A stretch of 64,000 bases of DNA. It comes from an uncultured beta proteobacterium (GTDB taxonomy: Bacteria; Pseudomonadota; Gammaproteobacteria; Burkholderiales; SG8-41). Of the stretch, positions 1 to 8,551 are shown piece by piece (positions within the stretch are counted from its first letter, which is position 1; every line of letters begins with the position of its first letter). The translations under genes and the position numbers were made by a program. The stretch spans positions 1 through 64,000 of the forward strand of contig CAISYC010000058.1 of assembly GCA_903889565.1 (NCBI GenBank). Direction: 5' to 3'. Below the pieces are notes generated by a model. The model was given only the letters and a program-made list of their open reading frames with translations, was not told the origin of the DNA and searched no databases.

Positions 1-93
1 ATTCAGAACTTGCAGGTTCGAGAGACTGACATTGCCGCGCTGGCGCGGCAGGCAATCCTCGATCAGGCGATATTGCTCTTTGGTGATCTCCAT
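1..93 (-). CDS. IS5-family transposase, N-terminal fragment (cut by window edge)
   Basis: Starts at ATG 93-91 and stays open to the window edge, giving 31 residues beginning MEITKEQYRLIEDCLPRQRG. The following NVSLSNLQVLN is typical of the DUF4096 N-terminal domain of IS5/IS427-group transposases, which cut and paste the element. The DDE catalytic domain lies outside the window, so activity cannot be judged. Confidence 0.8.
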   Translation of the reverse strand, partial: MEITKEQYRLIEDCLPRQRGNVSLSNLQVLN

Positions 94-138
94 GCCAATA
101 GCATATCATATCCACCAATTAGTGTGAACACGCCCTAG
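1..138 (-). mobile_element. End of an IS5-family (IS427-like) insertion sequence
   Basis: The element runs off the left edge of the window, so only the end nearest the transposase start is visible. It holds the first 31 codons of the transposase and about 45 bp of flanking sequence. Read on the minus strand, the outer end at about 121-136 resembles the conserved terminus of IS427-type elements (AGGGCGTGTTCACACT). A CTAG at 135-138 could contain the target duplication. The other terminus is needed to fix the exact boundary. Confidence 0.7.
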
Positions 139-436
139 TTCAGGAAGCAGGCTCACTACCGTTCAGAATAAAACTACCGGATGAAACCTTTTTCAACGAA
201 GGTGACTATCTGAGGTCTCGACCCTAGTCGAAGTTGATGATGCATTCGTCTTACTTTGTGCGGAGGTAACTCATGCCGTTTCGGTTTCGATCCAATCGGA
301 AAGCCGACATGATGCATAACCGTCGATTCTTGGCCGACGCGTGCCGCGCGGCAAAACCGGAACGTTAATTCCCCAAGCCCCCCCATTCCGCATCACCGGC
401 CCTGCCCCACTCCATTCAACGGGAGCATCATTTCGC
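139..436. other. Intergenic region; one doubtful 31-codon ORF
   Basis: About 300 bp separate the insertion sequence from the esterase gene. The only gene-like signal is a strong Shine-Dalgarno (ggaggt, 262-267) five bases before an ATG at 273, opening a 31-codon frame that ends with TAA at 366-368. The peptide is rich in Arg and Lys and matches nothing I recognise. It may be a leader peptide, a remnant or chance. No terminator or clear promoter was seen. Confidence 0.3.
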
Positions 437-1375
437 ATGCGCACCCCCGGCAGACTTTTCATTCTCGCAGTCCTCGCCGCCGCGACGGGCCTCGCCTGCA
501 GCGCCGTTGCCGCGGACGCCGATGGCCGCGCATCCGCCCCGCGGCAAACCCTGATCCACGACGGCATCGAGCGCAGCTATGTGCTGCGCGTGCCCGCCGG
601 TGCAGCCGGGGGCAACGCGCGTGTCGCGCTGGTGGTGGTTCTGCACGGCGGCGGCGGCAATGCCGACAACGCCGAACAGATGACGGGCTTCACCGACAAA
701 TCCCGCAGCGAGGGCTTTATCGTTGTCTACCCCGAGGGCAGCGGCCGCCGGAAAGACCGCCTGCTGACGTGGAACGCGGGGCATTGCTGCGGCTACGCGA
801 TGGAGCGGCGCATTGATGACGTCGGTTTTATCGGCGCCCTCGTCGACCGGCTGATCGCCGCCTACCCGATCGACCCCGCGCGGGTATACGCCACCGGCAT
901 GTCGAACGGCGCCATGATGGCGCACCGTCTGGGCATCGAACGCTCCGGCAAATTCGCCGCGATCGCGCCGGTGGTCGGCACGCTGTTCGGCGACGAGAAA
1001 AAGCCGCCGCATCCGGTGTCGGCGCTCATGATCAACGGCCTGCTCGACAAATCGGTGCCTGACCGCGGCGGCCCGCCGGGCGGGCGCTTTACCGGCGCAT
1101 GGGACGGCACGCCGACCCGGCCCGCGCTCGATCAGGCGGCATTCTGGGCGGAGGTTGACGGCTGCAGCGGCGTGCCGGCGAAGGATGCGCCCGCCGCGTT
1201 CACGCGATGGCAGTATCAATGCCCGGCGAATCGCGCAGTCGAACTTTATCTGGTCAACGACAACGGCCACGCCTGGCCGGGCGGGCATCGCGGCAGCTGG
1301 ATGGGCGACCGGCCGGCTTCGTCACCCGATGCAACCGATGTGATCTGGAATTTTTTCAAGGCGCACCCGAAATAG
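437..1375 (+). CDS. Secreted PHB-depolymerase-family esterase (LpqC/feruloyl-esterase type)
   Basis: A 312-residue alpha/beta hydrolase of the polyhydroxybutyrate depolymerase/LpqC family, which hydrolyses ester bonds in polymers or aryl esters outside the cytoplasm. I chose ATG 437 because gggag lies 11-15 bases upstream and the next residues (MRTPGRLFILAVLAAATG) form a signal peptide ending near SAVAADA. The oxyanion region is VVLHGGGGNADN, the nucleophile elbow is GMSNGAMM, and the catalytic His is probably in DNGHAWPGG. A CC pair (HCCGY) fits an exported, disulphide-bearing protein. It stands alone on the plus strand and is convergent with the next gene. The substrate cannot be told from sequence. 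Confidence 0.85.
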   Translation: MRTPGRLFILAVLAAATGLACSAVAADADGRASAPRQTLIHDGIERSYVLRVPAGAAGGNARVALVVVLHGGGGNADNAEQMTGFTDKSRSEGFIVVYPEGSGRRKDRLLTWNAGHCCGYAMERRIDDVGFIGALVDRLIAAYPIDPARVYATGMSNGAMMAHRLGIERSGKFAAIAPVVGTLFGDEKKPPHPVSALMINGLLDKSVPDRGGPPGGRFTGAWDGTPTRPALDQAAFWAEVDGCSGVPAKDAPAAFTRWQYQCPANRAVELYLVNDNGHAWPGGHRGSWMGDRPASSPDATDVIWNFFKAHPK

Positions 1376-1400
1376 CGGCGGCGCCGGCGATCCTGCGGCG

Positions 1401-2375
1401 TTAACGAACAACCGCCGCCGGTTGCCCGCTCTGCATCGATTGCACGATCGCTTCGAAGGCGCCCACCGTTTCGACCATCTGCGCAGGCGTGACCGGATAC
1501 GCGGCATTTCCGGCAACCGCCCCGGCGAAGGCTTCGAGTTCAGCGCGCAATGCATCGACTGCCTCGAAGCTCAGGCGCTGCGCCGCAGCGCCGGATTTGC
1601 GCAGCACCAGTTCGGTGGCGCCGATCGCCTCGGCCGAGCCCCTGGTGCCGAACACGTGCGCGCGCCAGTACTGTGGCGTGGCGCGTATGGTGCTGAGCAC
1701 TCCAGAGATGCCGTTGGCGAATTCGAACAGCACCGACACCGTGTCGAGCACATCGGGCGGCGGCCGCCGCGTTAGCAACTGCGCCTGCACGCGTTTCACC
1801 GGCCCGATCAAACCGACGAAAGCATCGACCATGTGGATACCGGTGCCGGTCATGCCGCCGCCGGGCGCTTCGTCGGGCGAGGCGCGCCACGACGCAAAAC
1901 TGGTGCGCGAGGTTTCGTTGCTGTTGTGGCCTTCGATATGCAGAATCTCGCCGAGCTCGCCGCCAGCGACGATGCGCGCGAGTTCGCGCATCGACGGCCA
2001 GAAACGCTTGTCGTGGCCGACGGCGAGGACGACGCCGGCCGCATTGCAGGCATCGACCGCGCGCTGCGCGTCGGCGCGCTTGAGCGTGAGCGGCTTCTCG
2101 CAATAGACGGGTTTGCCGGCGGCGGCGGCGGCAATGATCTGCCCGGCATGCAGCGAATGCGGCGTCGCCAATGCCACCGCCTGCACCGCCGGATCGGCAA
2201 GCGTTGCCGCGAAATCATCGGACAAGGCAATGCCATGCTGCGCGGCGTATTCGCGCGCGGGCGCCGGGTTGCGCACCACCGCGCGCACGAAACGCAGGTG
2301 TTCGCTTTTACCCTGCACCGAATTGACGAGGTTCTGTCCCCAGCGGCCGAGGCCGACGATCGCGGCGTCGATCAC
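1401..2375 (-). CDS. Gfo/Idh/MocA-family NAD(P)-dependent oxidoreductase
   Basis: A 324-residue cytoplasmic oxidoreductase with an N-terminal Rossmann fold (GLGRWGQN from residue 8), the family EKP motif (CEKPLTLKRADA) and a C-terminal mixed alpha/beta domain. Members oxidise or reduce sugars, inositols or hydroxy acids. The start is GTG 2375-2373, only 2 bp after the stop codon of the upstream Bug gene, so the two are almost certainly one operon with coupled translation. This suggests the enzyme acts on the compound bound by that transporter component. The substrate is not predictable. Confidence 0.85.
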   Translation of the reverse strand: MIDAAIVGLGRWGQNLVNSVQGKSEHLRFVRAVVRNPAPAREYAAQHGIALSDDFAATLADPAVQAVALATPHSLHAGQIIAAAAAGKPVYCEKPLTLKRADAQRAVDACNAAGVVLAVGHDKRFWPSMRELARIVAGGELGEILHIEGHNSNETSRTSFASWRASPDEAPGGGMTGTGIHMVDAFVGLIGPVKRVQAQLLTRRPPPDVLDTVSVLFEFANGISGVLSTIRATPQYWRAHVFGTRGSAEAIGATELVLRKSGAAAQRLSFEAVDALRAELEAFAGAVAGNAAYPVTPAQMVETVGAFEAIVQSMQSGQPAAVVR

Positions 2376-2377
2376 GT

Positions 2378-3358
2378 TTACTCCGGCTTGATGCCGGCGT
2401 CCCTGATCACCTTCGCGAAGCGCGCGTTCTCGCTCCGGATGAAGGCGGCGAACTGCTCCGGCGTGCTGCTCATCGGCTCGATGCCGGCGGCCGTCAGGCG
2501 CTCCTTCAATTCGTTCGAGGTCAGCGCCTTGACGAGTTCCGCGTGCAGCCGCGCGGCGATGTCTTTCGGCGTGCCGGCGGTGGTGAGGATGCCGTACCAG
2601 ATCGGCACCTCAAGCCCGTCGATGCCGGCCTCTTTGGTGGTCGGCACGTCGGGCAGCGCGGTCGCGCGCTTGTCTGACAGCACGGCGAGCGCGCGCACCT
2701 TGCCGCTTTGCACCTGCGGCGCCGAGGCCGGCACCGCCATGATCAGCACATCGACATCGCCGCCCATCAGGCCGACCAGCGCCTGGCCCGAACCTTTGTA
2801 CGGCACGTGCACGATGTTGGTTTTGGTCAGGCTCTTCATCAATTCCGGCGCGAGGTGCGTGGTGGTGCCCACACCGCCCGAGCCATAGGAAAGTTTGCCC
2901 GGATTGCTGCGTGCAATCTGAATCAGGTCTTTCAGAGTTTTCGCCGGTACGCTCGGGTGCACCAGCAGCACATTCTGAATCGTCGCCACCAGCGACAGCG
3001 GCTGCAAATCCCTGAACGGGTCGTAATTGAGTTTCGAATACAGCAGCGGTGCGAGCGCGATCAGCGGCGAGGACAGCACGAGGGTGTAGCCGTCGGCGGG
3101 CGACTTCGCAGTCAGGTCGAGGCCGAGATTGCCGCCGGCACCGGGTTTGTTGTCGGCGACCACCGGCTGGCCCATCTGCTCCGAGAGTTTCTGCGCGATT
3201 GCGCGGCCCAGCAGATCGGTCGGCCCGCCCGGCGGAAACGGAAAAATCAGTCTGATCGGTTTGGACGGATAAGGCTGCGCCAGCGCCGGCCCCGCACTCA
3301 TCGCCGTCATCAAGGACATCACCACCGCCGGCATCAGCCGCACAAGCAAAGCGCGCAT
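2378..3358 (-). CDS. Bug-family TTT periplasmic substrate-binding protein
   Basis: A 326-residue binding protein of the Bug/TctC family: a two-lobed periplasmic receptor that delivers carboxylates to a TctAB membrane complex. The signal peptide ends near ALAQ before PYPSKPIRLIFPFPPGG. Family hallmarks are SPADGYTLVLSS and HVPYKGSGQ. ATG 3358 is preceded only by a weak purine stretch. The gene lies directly upstream of, and 2 bp from, the Gfo/Idh/MocA gene, which hints at a sugar-acid or polyol-like ligand. No membrane subunits are nearby. Confidence 0.9.
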   Translation of the reverse strand: MRALLVRLMPAVVMSLMTAMSAGPALAQPYPSKPIRLIFPFPPGGPTDLLGRAIAQKLSEQMGQPVVADNKPGAGGNLGLDLTAKSPADGYTLVLSSPLIALAPLLYSKLNYDPFRDLQPLSLVATIQNVLLVHPSVPAKTLKDLIQIARSNPGKLSYGSGGVGTTTHLAPELMKSLTKTNIVHVPYKGSGQALVGLMGGDVDVLIMAVPASAPQVQSGKVRALAVLSDKRATALPDVPTTKEAGIDGLEVPIWYGILTTAGTPKDIAARLHAELVKALTSNELKERLTAAGIEPMSSTPEQFAAFIRSENARFAKVIRDAGIKPE

Positions 3359-3484
3359 ATCGAATCCACAATCCGGTTAATCGTGAGAGCGGCGCCGATT
3401 ATACCCGCGCCGCGTAATGCCTCCGTCGCGCTCCCATGAGAGCGGGGCTGTCAACGTCGCGGCAATGCAATAAAATGCGCGCAC

Positions 3485-4462
3485 ATGCTGACCGTTGAGT
3501 ATCTGACAGACCCGCCGGACGGATTTCTTGACCGCGCCGGCGAGGGCCGCGGCTTCTACGCCGCTTACAGCGCCGCCGGCATGGAAAACTTCACGCTCGG
3601 TTATTTCGCGGTCAGCCGCGACGGCAAAATCGTCACGGTGGCGCCGTGCTTTCTCACGCTGTATTCGGCCGACACGCTGGTCGAAAACCGCCGCCTGAAA
3701 CCGCTGTTCGCGTGGATCGGCTTTCACGTCGCCTGCATCGGCCATCCGTCGGCCGACCTCGGTTACATCGAAGGCGAGGTCTCGTCCGAAGTGCTCGCCG
3801 CGCTCAACGCCGAATTGTTCAAGCGCGCGCCGGTGGCTGCCTACGTCAATTTCAGCGAAGCACTGCCGCTGCCGCCGACCTTTTCGCGCGTCGCCTCGCT
3901 GCCGGTGGCGGTGCTCGAGGTCCGTCCGGATTATTACGCCTCGCTCGGCCGCCGCACGCGGCGCAATCTGCGACTCAAGCTGCGCGATTCTGCGGCGCTG
4001 CGCCACGAAGAATACTCCGGCTTTCCGCAACAATACGCCGACACCATCTATGCGCACTACCTGAATATCTACGGCAAGGCCGACATGCAATTCGAGCGTG
4101 TCACGCCGCGGTTTTTCGAAAACATGGGCAAGGTCGGCAAGTACATCCTCTACCGGGACGGCGACGACCTGATCGGCTTCACGCTGCTGGTCTGCCGCGG
4201 CGATACGGTCTACGCCAAGTACATGGGCATGGATCTCGCGCGCGGGCGCCGGCACGGGCTGTATTTCCGCATGTTCATCGACGCGATCGACATTTGCATT
4301 CGCGACGGCTACCGCAAGCTGCAGACCGGACAGTCGTCCTACCAGTTCAAGCGCCGCCTCGGCAGCAGGCTGGTGCCGAACTGGATCAGTTTCAGCGCGC
4401 GCAACCGTCTGCTGCATCCGCTGCTCGCGCTGCTGATGTGGTTGACCGCCTATCGCGAATAG
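3485..4462 (+). CDS. GNAT/FemAB-like N-acyltransferase
   Basis: A 325-residue cytoplasmic protein without signal peptide. The region from about residue 155 (LGRRTRRNLRLKLRD) to 300 resembles the Acetyltransf_6 (BioF2-like) GNAT domain: basic helix, then a core strand (YILYRDGDDLIGFTLLV), then KYMGMDLARGRRHGLYFRM, where acyl-CoA would bind. The end (TGQSSYQFKRRLGS) matches the conserved tail of such proteins. Relatives transfer acyl or aminoacyl groups to amines, for example in cell-envelope synthesis. The start is ATG 3485 with a poor ribosome-binding site. It is convergent with the next gene and its role is unknown. Confidence 0.7.
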   Translation: MLTVEYLTDPPDGFLDRAGEGRGFYAAYSAAGMENFTLGYFAVSRDGKIVTVAPCFLTLYSADTLVENRRLKPLFAWIGFHVACIGHPSADLGYIEGEVSSEVLAALNAELFKRAPVAAYVNFSEALPLPPTFSRVASLPVAVLEVRPDYYASLGRRTRRNLRLKLRDSAALRHEEYSGFPQQYADTIYAHYLNIYGKADMQFERVTPRFFENMGKVGKYILYRDGDDLIGFTLLVCRGDTVYAKYMGMDLARGRRHGLYFRMFIDAIDICIRDGYRKLQTGQSSYQFKRRLGSRLVPNWISFSARNRLLHPLLALLMWLTAYRE

Positions 4463-4484
4463 CGCCGCGCAACCGCGTCCGCGC

Positions 4485-5135
4485 TCAGGGCAGCGGCAGC
4501 AGCGGCACCTGGTCGGGCGCGACCTGCTGGTCGAGCGCGGCGAAAATCACTGACGTCATGGTGTAGTTCGACATCAGCGCGATCATGTGCACGAGGGCAC
4601 GCTCGCCGAGCGCCTGCAGGGCCCGGGCATAGGTCGCGGCACTCACTTTTTTATCGCGAAACAGCTCGCGGCCGAAGGCGATGATGGCGGCTTCGGTTGC
4701 GGCCACACCTTCAAGCGGCTTGCGGTGCTTGATGATGTCGATCACGGCAGGATCGACGCCGGCATTCAGCGCGTGCAACTCGTGCGCGGTCCATTCCTTC
4801 TGGCAATCGTTGGCGCGCGCGGTGACGAGGATGGTCAATTCGCGCAATGGCCGCGCGAGGCCGAATTCGCGATTGCGCAGGCTCCAGTTGAGTTCGCGCA
4901 CATGACCGATCACCTCCGGCAGATGCAGCCAGAAACCGGTCGGCCCTCGAAGGCTCGCGCGCAGCTTGCTGCCGCTGTCGGTGACGGTGTCATAAGCGCG
5001 CTGCCCGGCAGCGTCGAGTTCTTCGCGCCTGACCGGCGGCTGGCGCGACGACGAATCGCGATTGACATCGGCCGGATAGGCGCGCGTGGTTGGCGTGTCC
5101 GGTGTCGGTTCGTTGCCCCATACGCGCGGTTCCAT
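4485..5135 (-). CDS. Carboxymuconolactone-decarboxylase/AhpD-family protein
   Basis: A 216-residue protein of the CMD/AhpD superfamily. The core includes RPLRELTILVTARANDCQKE followed by WTAHELHA and, later, an all-helical segment. It has the C-x3-W-x2-H pattern rather than the redox C-x-x-C of AhpD, so it belongs to the poorly characterised subgroup and is probably not a peroxidase reductase. The start is ATG 5135 with cggag seven bases upstream. It is divergent from the following Bug gene, so the roughly 110 bp between them probably carry both promoters. It may be a decarboxylase-like enzyme in aromatic or lactone catabolism. Confidence 0.75.
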   Translation of the reverse strand: MEPRVWGNEPTPDTPTTRAYPADVNRDSSSRQPPVRREELDAAGQRAYDTVTDSGSKLRASLRGPTGFWLHLPEVIGHVRELNWSLRNREFGLARPLRELTILVTARANDCQKEWTAHELHALNAGVDPAVIDIIKHRKPLEGVAATEAAIIAFGRELFRDKKVSAATYARALQALGERALVHMIALMSNYTMTSVIFAALDQQVAPDQVPLLPLP

Positions 5136-5245
5136 GCGTTTACTCCGGATTTATTGACGCGAAAGTGTAGCACTGCGTCTGCGTTGCGCCGGTTGCAGGT
5201 GCGTGATTCAATCGCAAGCTCATCAATCGTCATGTTGGATTAAAC

Positions 5246-6277
5246 GTGCTCACTCAATTTACCGCGTTAATTTGTGCAGGCGGGTCGCCTGCGCTACAAA
5301 ACCGCACTGTAGCAGCGCAGGCGACCCGCCTGCATTACAGCGCCGGCACAATCGCAATCTCCGCGTTACTCGCCTTCCCCGCCCACGCGCAAACCTATCC
5401 CGCCAAACCCGTCCGCATCATCACCTCGGGGGTCGGCGGCGCCGGCGACGTCGCCTCGCGCATCGTCGCGCAGGGCCTTGCCGCCGTGCTCGGCCAGCAG
5501 GTGATTGTCGATAACCGCGCCAGCGGCCCGCTTCCGGTGGAAGTCACGCTCAAATCGCCGGCCGATGGCTATACGCTGATGCTCTACGGCAGCACCGTGT
5601 GGCTGGGACCTTATCTGCGCAACAATGCGCCCGATCCGCTCAAGGATTTCGCGCCGATCACGCTGGCGGCGACCGCGCCCAATATCCTCGTCGTGCATCC
5701 CTCGCTGCCGGTGAAGAACGTGAAGGAACTCATCGCGCTCGCCACAATCCATCCCGGCGCGCTCAATTACGCCACCACCGGCATCGGCTCATCGCCGCAT
5801 CTGGCGGCGGAACTGTTTCAGGCGATGGCGCATGTGCAGTTCGTGCGCATCAGCTACAAGGGCGCCGGCGCCGCGCTCACCGATCTGATCGGCGGACAGA
5901 TCCAGCTCACGTTTGCCACCGCGAGTTCGGTCTCGCCGCATCTGAAAACGGGCCGCCTGCGCGCGCTTGGCGTGTCCAGCGCGCATGAGTCGGTCCTGCT
6001 GCCGGGGCTCACCACCATCGCCGCCGCGGGGCTGCCCGGTTATGAATCGAGTTCGCTGCAGGGCGTGTTCGCGCCGGCCGGCGTGCCCGCGACGATCCTG
6101 CAAAAGCTCAGTCAGGAACTCATGCGCTATCTGCACAGCGCCGAGGCAAAAGAAAAATTTCTCGCCGTCGGCGCCGAAACCGTTGGCAGCACGCCGGAAC
6201 AATTCGCGGCGGCGATGAAAGCGGAGATGACGCGGATGGGCAAGGTCATCCGCGACGCCGGCATCCGCGAGGATTGA
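5246..6277 (+). CDS. Bug-family TTT binding protein with repeat-derived N-terminus
   Basis: The mature part (AQTYPAKPVRIITSGVGGAG onward) is a normal Bug protein with SPADGYTLMLYG, RISYKGAGA and the usual C-terminal helix. The N-terminus is odd. The only upstream start in frame is GTG 5246 without a good ribosome-binding site, and codons 11-30 are read through an inverted-repeat element (5276-5333). A hydrophobic stretch (IAISALLAFPAHAQ) remains, so a signal peptide may still form, perhaps from a non-standard start such as CTG 5330. Expression and export may be impaired. It is divergent from the AhpD-like gene. Confidence 0.75.
   Translation: MLTQFTALICAGGSPALQNRTVAAQATRLHYSAGTIAISALLAFPAHAQTYPAKPVRIITSGVGGAGDVASRIVAQGLAAVLGQQVIVDNRASGPLPVEVTLKSPADGYTLMLYGSTVWLGPYLRNNAPDPLKDFAPITLAATAPNILVVHPSLPVKNVKELIALATIHPGALNYATTGIGSSPHLAAELFQAMAHVQFVRISYKGAGAALTDLIGGQIQLTFATASSVSPHLKTGRLRALGVSSAHESVLLPGLTTIAAAGLPGYESSSLQGVFAPAGVPATILQKLSQELMRYLHSAEAKEKFLAVGAETVGSTPEQFAAAMKAEMTRMGKVIRDAGIRED
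5276..5333. repeat. Inverted REP-like element pair
   Basis: Two inverted copies of a roughly 20-bp palindromic unit, 5276-5296 (gcaggcgggtcgcctgcgct...) and 5314-5333, lie about 17 bp apart and could form a long hairpin. The same unit recurs alone at 43641-43661 between two convergent genes, so it is a dispersed genomic repeat. Here it lies inside the 5' end of a coding frame rather than between genes. Confidence 0.8.
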
Positions 6278-6304
6278 AGCGACGGCGATCGACCGCCGGC
6301 CGGC

Positions 6305-7579
6305 TCAGAATTTGGCGACGAAGGCCTTGGTCAATTCTTTCACCGAGGTGACTCCGCACTGCTGCATCGCTGCGCGCGTCTCGATGCGCATCAACTCCAG
6401 CACGCGCTCCACGCCTGCCTGACCGAAGGCGCCGAGGCCCCACAGGTAGGGCCGGCCGATGCCGGCGGCGGTGGCGCCCATCGCCAGCGCCTTGACGACA
6501 TCGGTGCCGCGACGGAAACCGCTGTCCACCAGCACCGGCATGCGGCCTTTTACCGCCTCGATGATTTCCGGCAGCGCCTCGATGGTGCCGCGGCCGTTGT
6601 CTTCGCCGCGGCCGCCGTGGTTCGACACCAGTATGGCGTCGGCGCCGTGTTCGACCGCGAGCTTGCCATCTTCGGGCGTGACGATGCCCTTCAGCACGAT
6701 TTTCATTTTCGTTTTGTCGCGCAACTGGCGGATGAAATCCCAGGTCAGGTTGTCGGACTGCATGCTGCGAACTTTCGACAGATCGATGCCGTCGTAATTC
6801 GGCCGCCGCGCGCGGTCGCCGCCGGAGCCGCCGCCGTCGCCGGACTCATGACAGACACGGCATTCGCGGTAATCGGTGCGGCGCAGCCGCAGCAGCGCCT
6901 CCTGATTGCGGCCGCCGACGCGATCGACCGTGACCACCACCGCCTGGGAGCCGGCGTTCTCGGCGCGTTTGGTCAGCGCGTAGGCGACATCGCGATCGGT
7001 GGTGGCGTAGAGCTGGAACCACACCGGCGCGCCGCGCGCGGTGACTGCATCGTTGATCGAGGTGGTCGCCGCAGTGGACAGCATCTGCAAATGATTGCCG
7101 ACCTTGGCGGCGCGCGACACCGCCATTTCGCCGTCGGCGTGATAGGCCTTGTTGCCGCCGGTGGGTGAAATGAAAATCGGGTTGTCGTATTTGATGCCGA
7201 AAATCTCGACGCTCATGTCCACCTTCGACACATCGACCATGCGCCGCGGACGCAGATAAAACTTGAGGAAGGCCTCGCGATTGGCGCGCAGCGTAACGTC
7301 GTCGTCGATGCCGGCGGCCATGTAACCGAAGTGCGCCGGCGGCACGCGCGAGCGCGCCACGGCTTCGAAGTCGAACACGTTGATCGCCTCTTTGGGATTC
7401 GCGATCAATTTGTCGAGCGTGCGCGGCGCCCACATCACCGGGTCGGGCAGGCGGTTGGGCGCGTAGACCGGATTTTCCGCAGCAAGGCTGGCAACGCCGG
7501 GCATCGCCAGCAGCGGGCTCGCCGACATCCATTTCAGCAACTGGCGGCGGCGCGCGATCGTCTCATCGAACGATGACAT
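6305..7579 (-). CDS. FMN-dependent 2-hydroxyacid dehydrogenase, Tat-like signal, with a CxxCH insert
   Basis: A 424-residue member of the glycolate oxidase/L-lactate dehydrogenase (LldD) family, which oxidises L-2-hydroxyacids to 2-oxoacids using FMN. Visible motifs are ISPTGGNKAYHADGE, the catalytic LVSNHGGR (His321, Arg324) and the substrate/FMN-binding DSGFRRGTDVVKALAMGA. The N-terminus (ARRRQLLKWMSASPLLAMPG) looks like a twin-arginine signal, which is unusual for the family. The loop-4 region holds Cys240-Arg-Val-Cys243-His244, a c-type haem attachment motif, before a Gly-rich stretch. ATG 7579 has a strong ggaggag. It is last in the run behind the amidohydrolase and Bug genes, so a hydroxyacid made or imported by them is a reasonable substrate. 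Confidence 0.85.
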   Translation of the reverse strand: MSSFDETIARRRQLLKWMSASPLLAMPGVASLAAENPVYAPNRLPDPVMWAPRTLDKLIANPKEAINVFDFEAVARSRVPPAHFGYMAAGIDDDVTLRANREAFLKFYLRPRRMVDVSKVDMSVEIFGIKYDNPIFISPTGGNKAYHADGEMAVSRAAKVGNHLQMLSTAATTSINDAVTARGAPVWFQLYATTDRDVAYALTKRAENAGSQAVVVTVDRVGGRNQEALLRLRRTDYRECRVCHESGDGGGSGGDRARRPNYDGIDLSKVRSMQSDNLTWDFIRQLRDKTKMKIVLKGIVTPEDGKLAVEHGADAILVSNHGGRGEDNGRGTIEALPEIIEAVKGRMPVLVDSGFRRGTDVVKALAMGATAAGIGRPYLWGLGAFGQAGVERVLELMRIETRAAMQQCGVTSVKELTKAFVAKF

Positions 7580-7654
7580 GGTATTCTCCTCCGTGGTTTT
7601 ATTGTGCTGCTTTTGCGCATCATAACCGCATCGGCGACGATGCAGGATGCGCCG

Positions 7655-8539
7655 TCAGAAGCCGTAGAGCCGCGCCGGATTGTAGACGAGGATTTTCTGC
7701 CGCAGCGCGGCGTCCGGGATCCACGCCGGCAGCAGATCGACGAGGTCGCCATCGTTCGGCATCGCGCAGCTCAGCGTGGTATGCGGCCAGTCGCTCGCCC
7801 ACAGCATGCGGTCGGGGTTGGCGGCGACCAGCGCGTGCACGAAGGGCGTCACGTCCGGATAGGGATAATCCCGCGCCGACATGCGCATCGGCGCCGACAG
7901 CTTGACCCAGCAGCGCCCGCTCCGCGCGAGCTCGAGAATCGCGCCGAAGGCGGCGCCGTGCAAGCCGTCGCCAACCGCGACCTGGCCGATGTGATCAATC
8001 ACGTAATCGACCGGCAGCGCGCGCAGCATCGGCCCGATCGAAACAAAATCCTGCGGATTGATGCGGAACTGCAAATGCCATCCGAGCGGCGCGATGCGCG
8101 CGGCGATGCGCGGCGCGAGATCTCCCGGCACGCCGTTGGCGTTGCGCAGATTGAGCCGCAGGCCGCGCACACCCAATGCGTGCATGCGCGCGAGTTCGGC
8201 ATCGGTCACACCGTCGTTGACTACCGCCACCGCGCGGAACGGAAACTTGTTTTCAGCGAGCGCATCGAGGATCACCGCATTGTCCGTCATGTAAACGCTG
8301 GGCTGCACCAGCACCGCGCGCTCGACACCAATGGTTCGCAGCATTTTGATGTAATCGCCGGCGGTGGCATCCGGCGGCGTGTAACGGCGGTCGGCGGCAT
8401 ACGCGTATTTCGTCTGCGGGCCGAACAGATGGGCGTGGCAATCGCAGGCGCCGTGCGGCATGCTGAACGCCGGTTTGCGCGTGTCGGCGATCGGGCCGGC
8501 TATGGTGGGTGCGACCAGCGAAGGACTATTCGTGCTCAT
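7655..8539 (-). CDS. Amidohydrolase, 2-pyrone-4,6-dicarboxylate lactonase (LigI)-like
   Basis: A 294-residue TIM-barrel hydrolase of COG3618, the group of 2-pyrone-4,6-dicarboxylate lactonase and related lactonases or decarboxylases. Metal and active-site motifs are ACDCHAHLFG near residue 32, the central VIDHIGQ, and WASDWPH near residue 245. There is no signal peptide, so it is cytoplasmic. The start is ATG 8539, 12 bp after the upstream Bug gene, pointing to one transcript. A role in opening a lactone of an aromatic-derived dicarboxylate fits both the family and the TTT neighbour, but the ligand is not proven. Confidence 0.85.
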   Translation of the reverse strand: MSTNSPSLVAPTIAGPIADTRKPAFSMPHGACDCHAHLFGPQTKYAYAADRRYTPPDATAGDYIKMLRTIGVERAVLVQPSVYMTDNAVILDALAENKFPFRAVAVVNDGVTDAELARMHALGVRGLRLNLRNANGVPGDLAPRIAARIAPLGWHLQFRINPQDFVSIGPMLRALPVDYVIDHIGQVAVGDGLHGAAFGAILELARSGRCWVKLSAPMRMSARDYPYPDVTPFVHALVAANPDRMLWASDWPHTTLSCAMPNDGDLVDLLPAWIPDAALRQKILVYNPARLYGF

Positions 8540-8551
8540 GCAATGGCTCCG

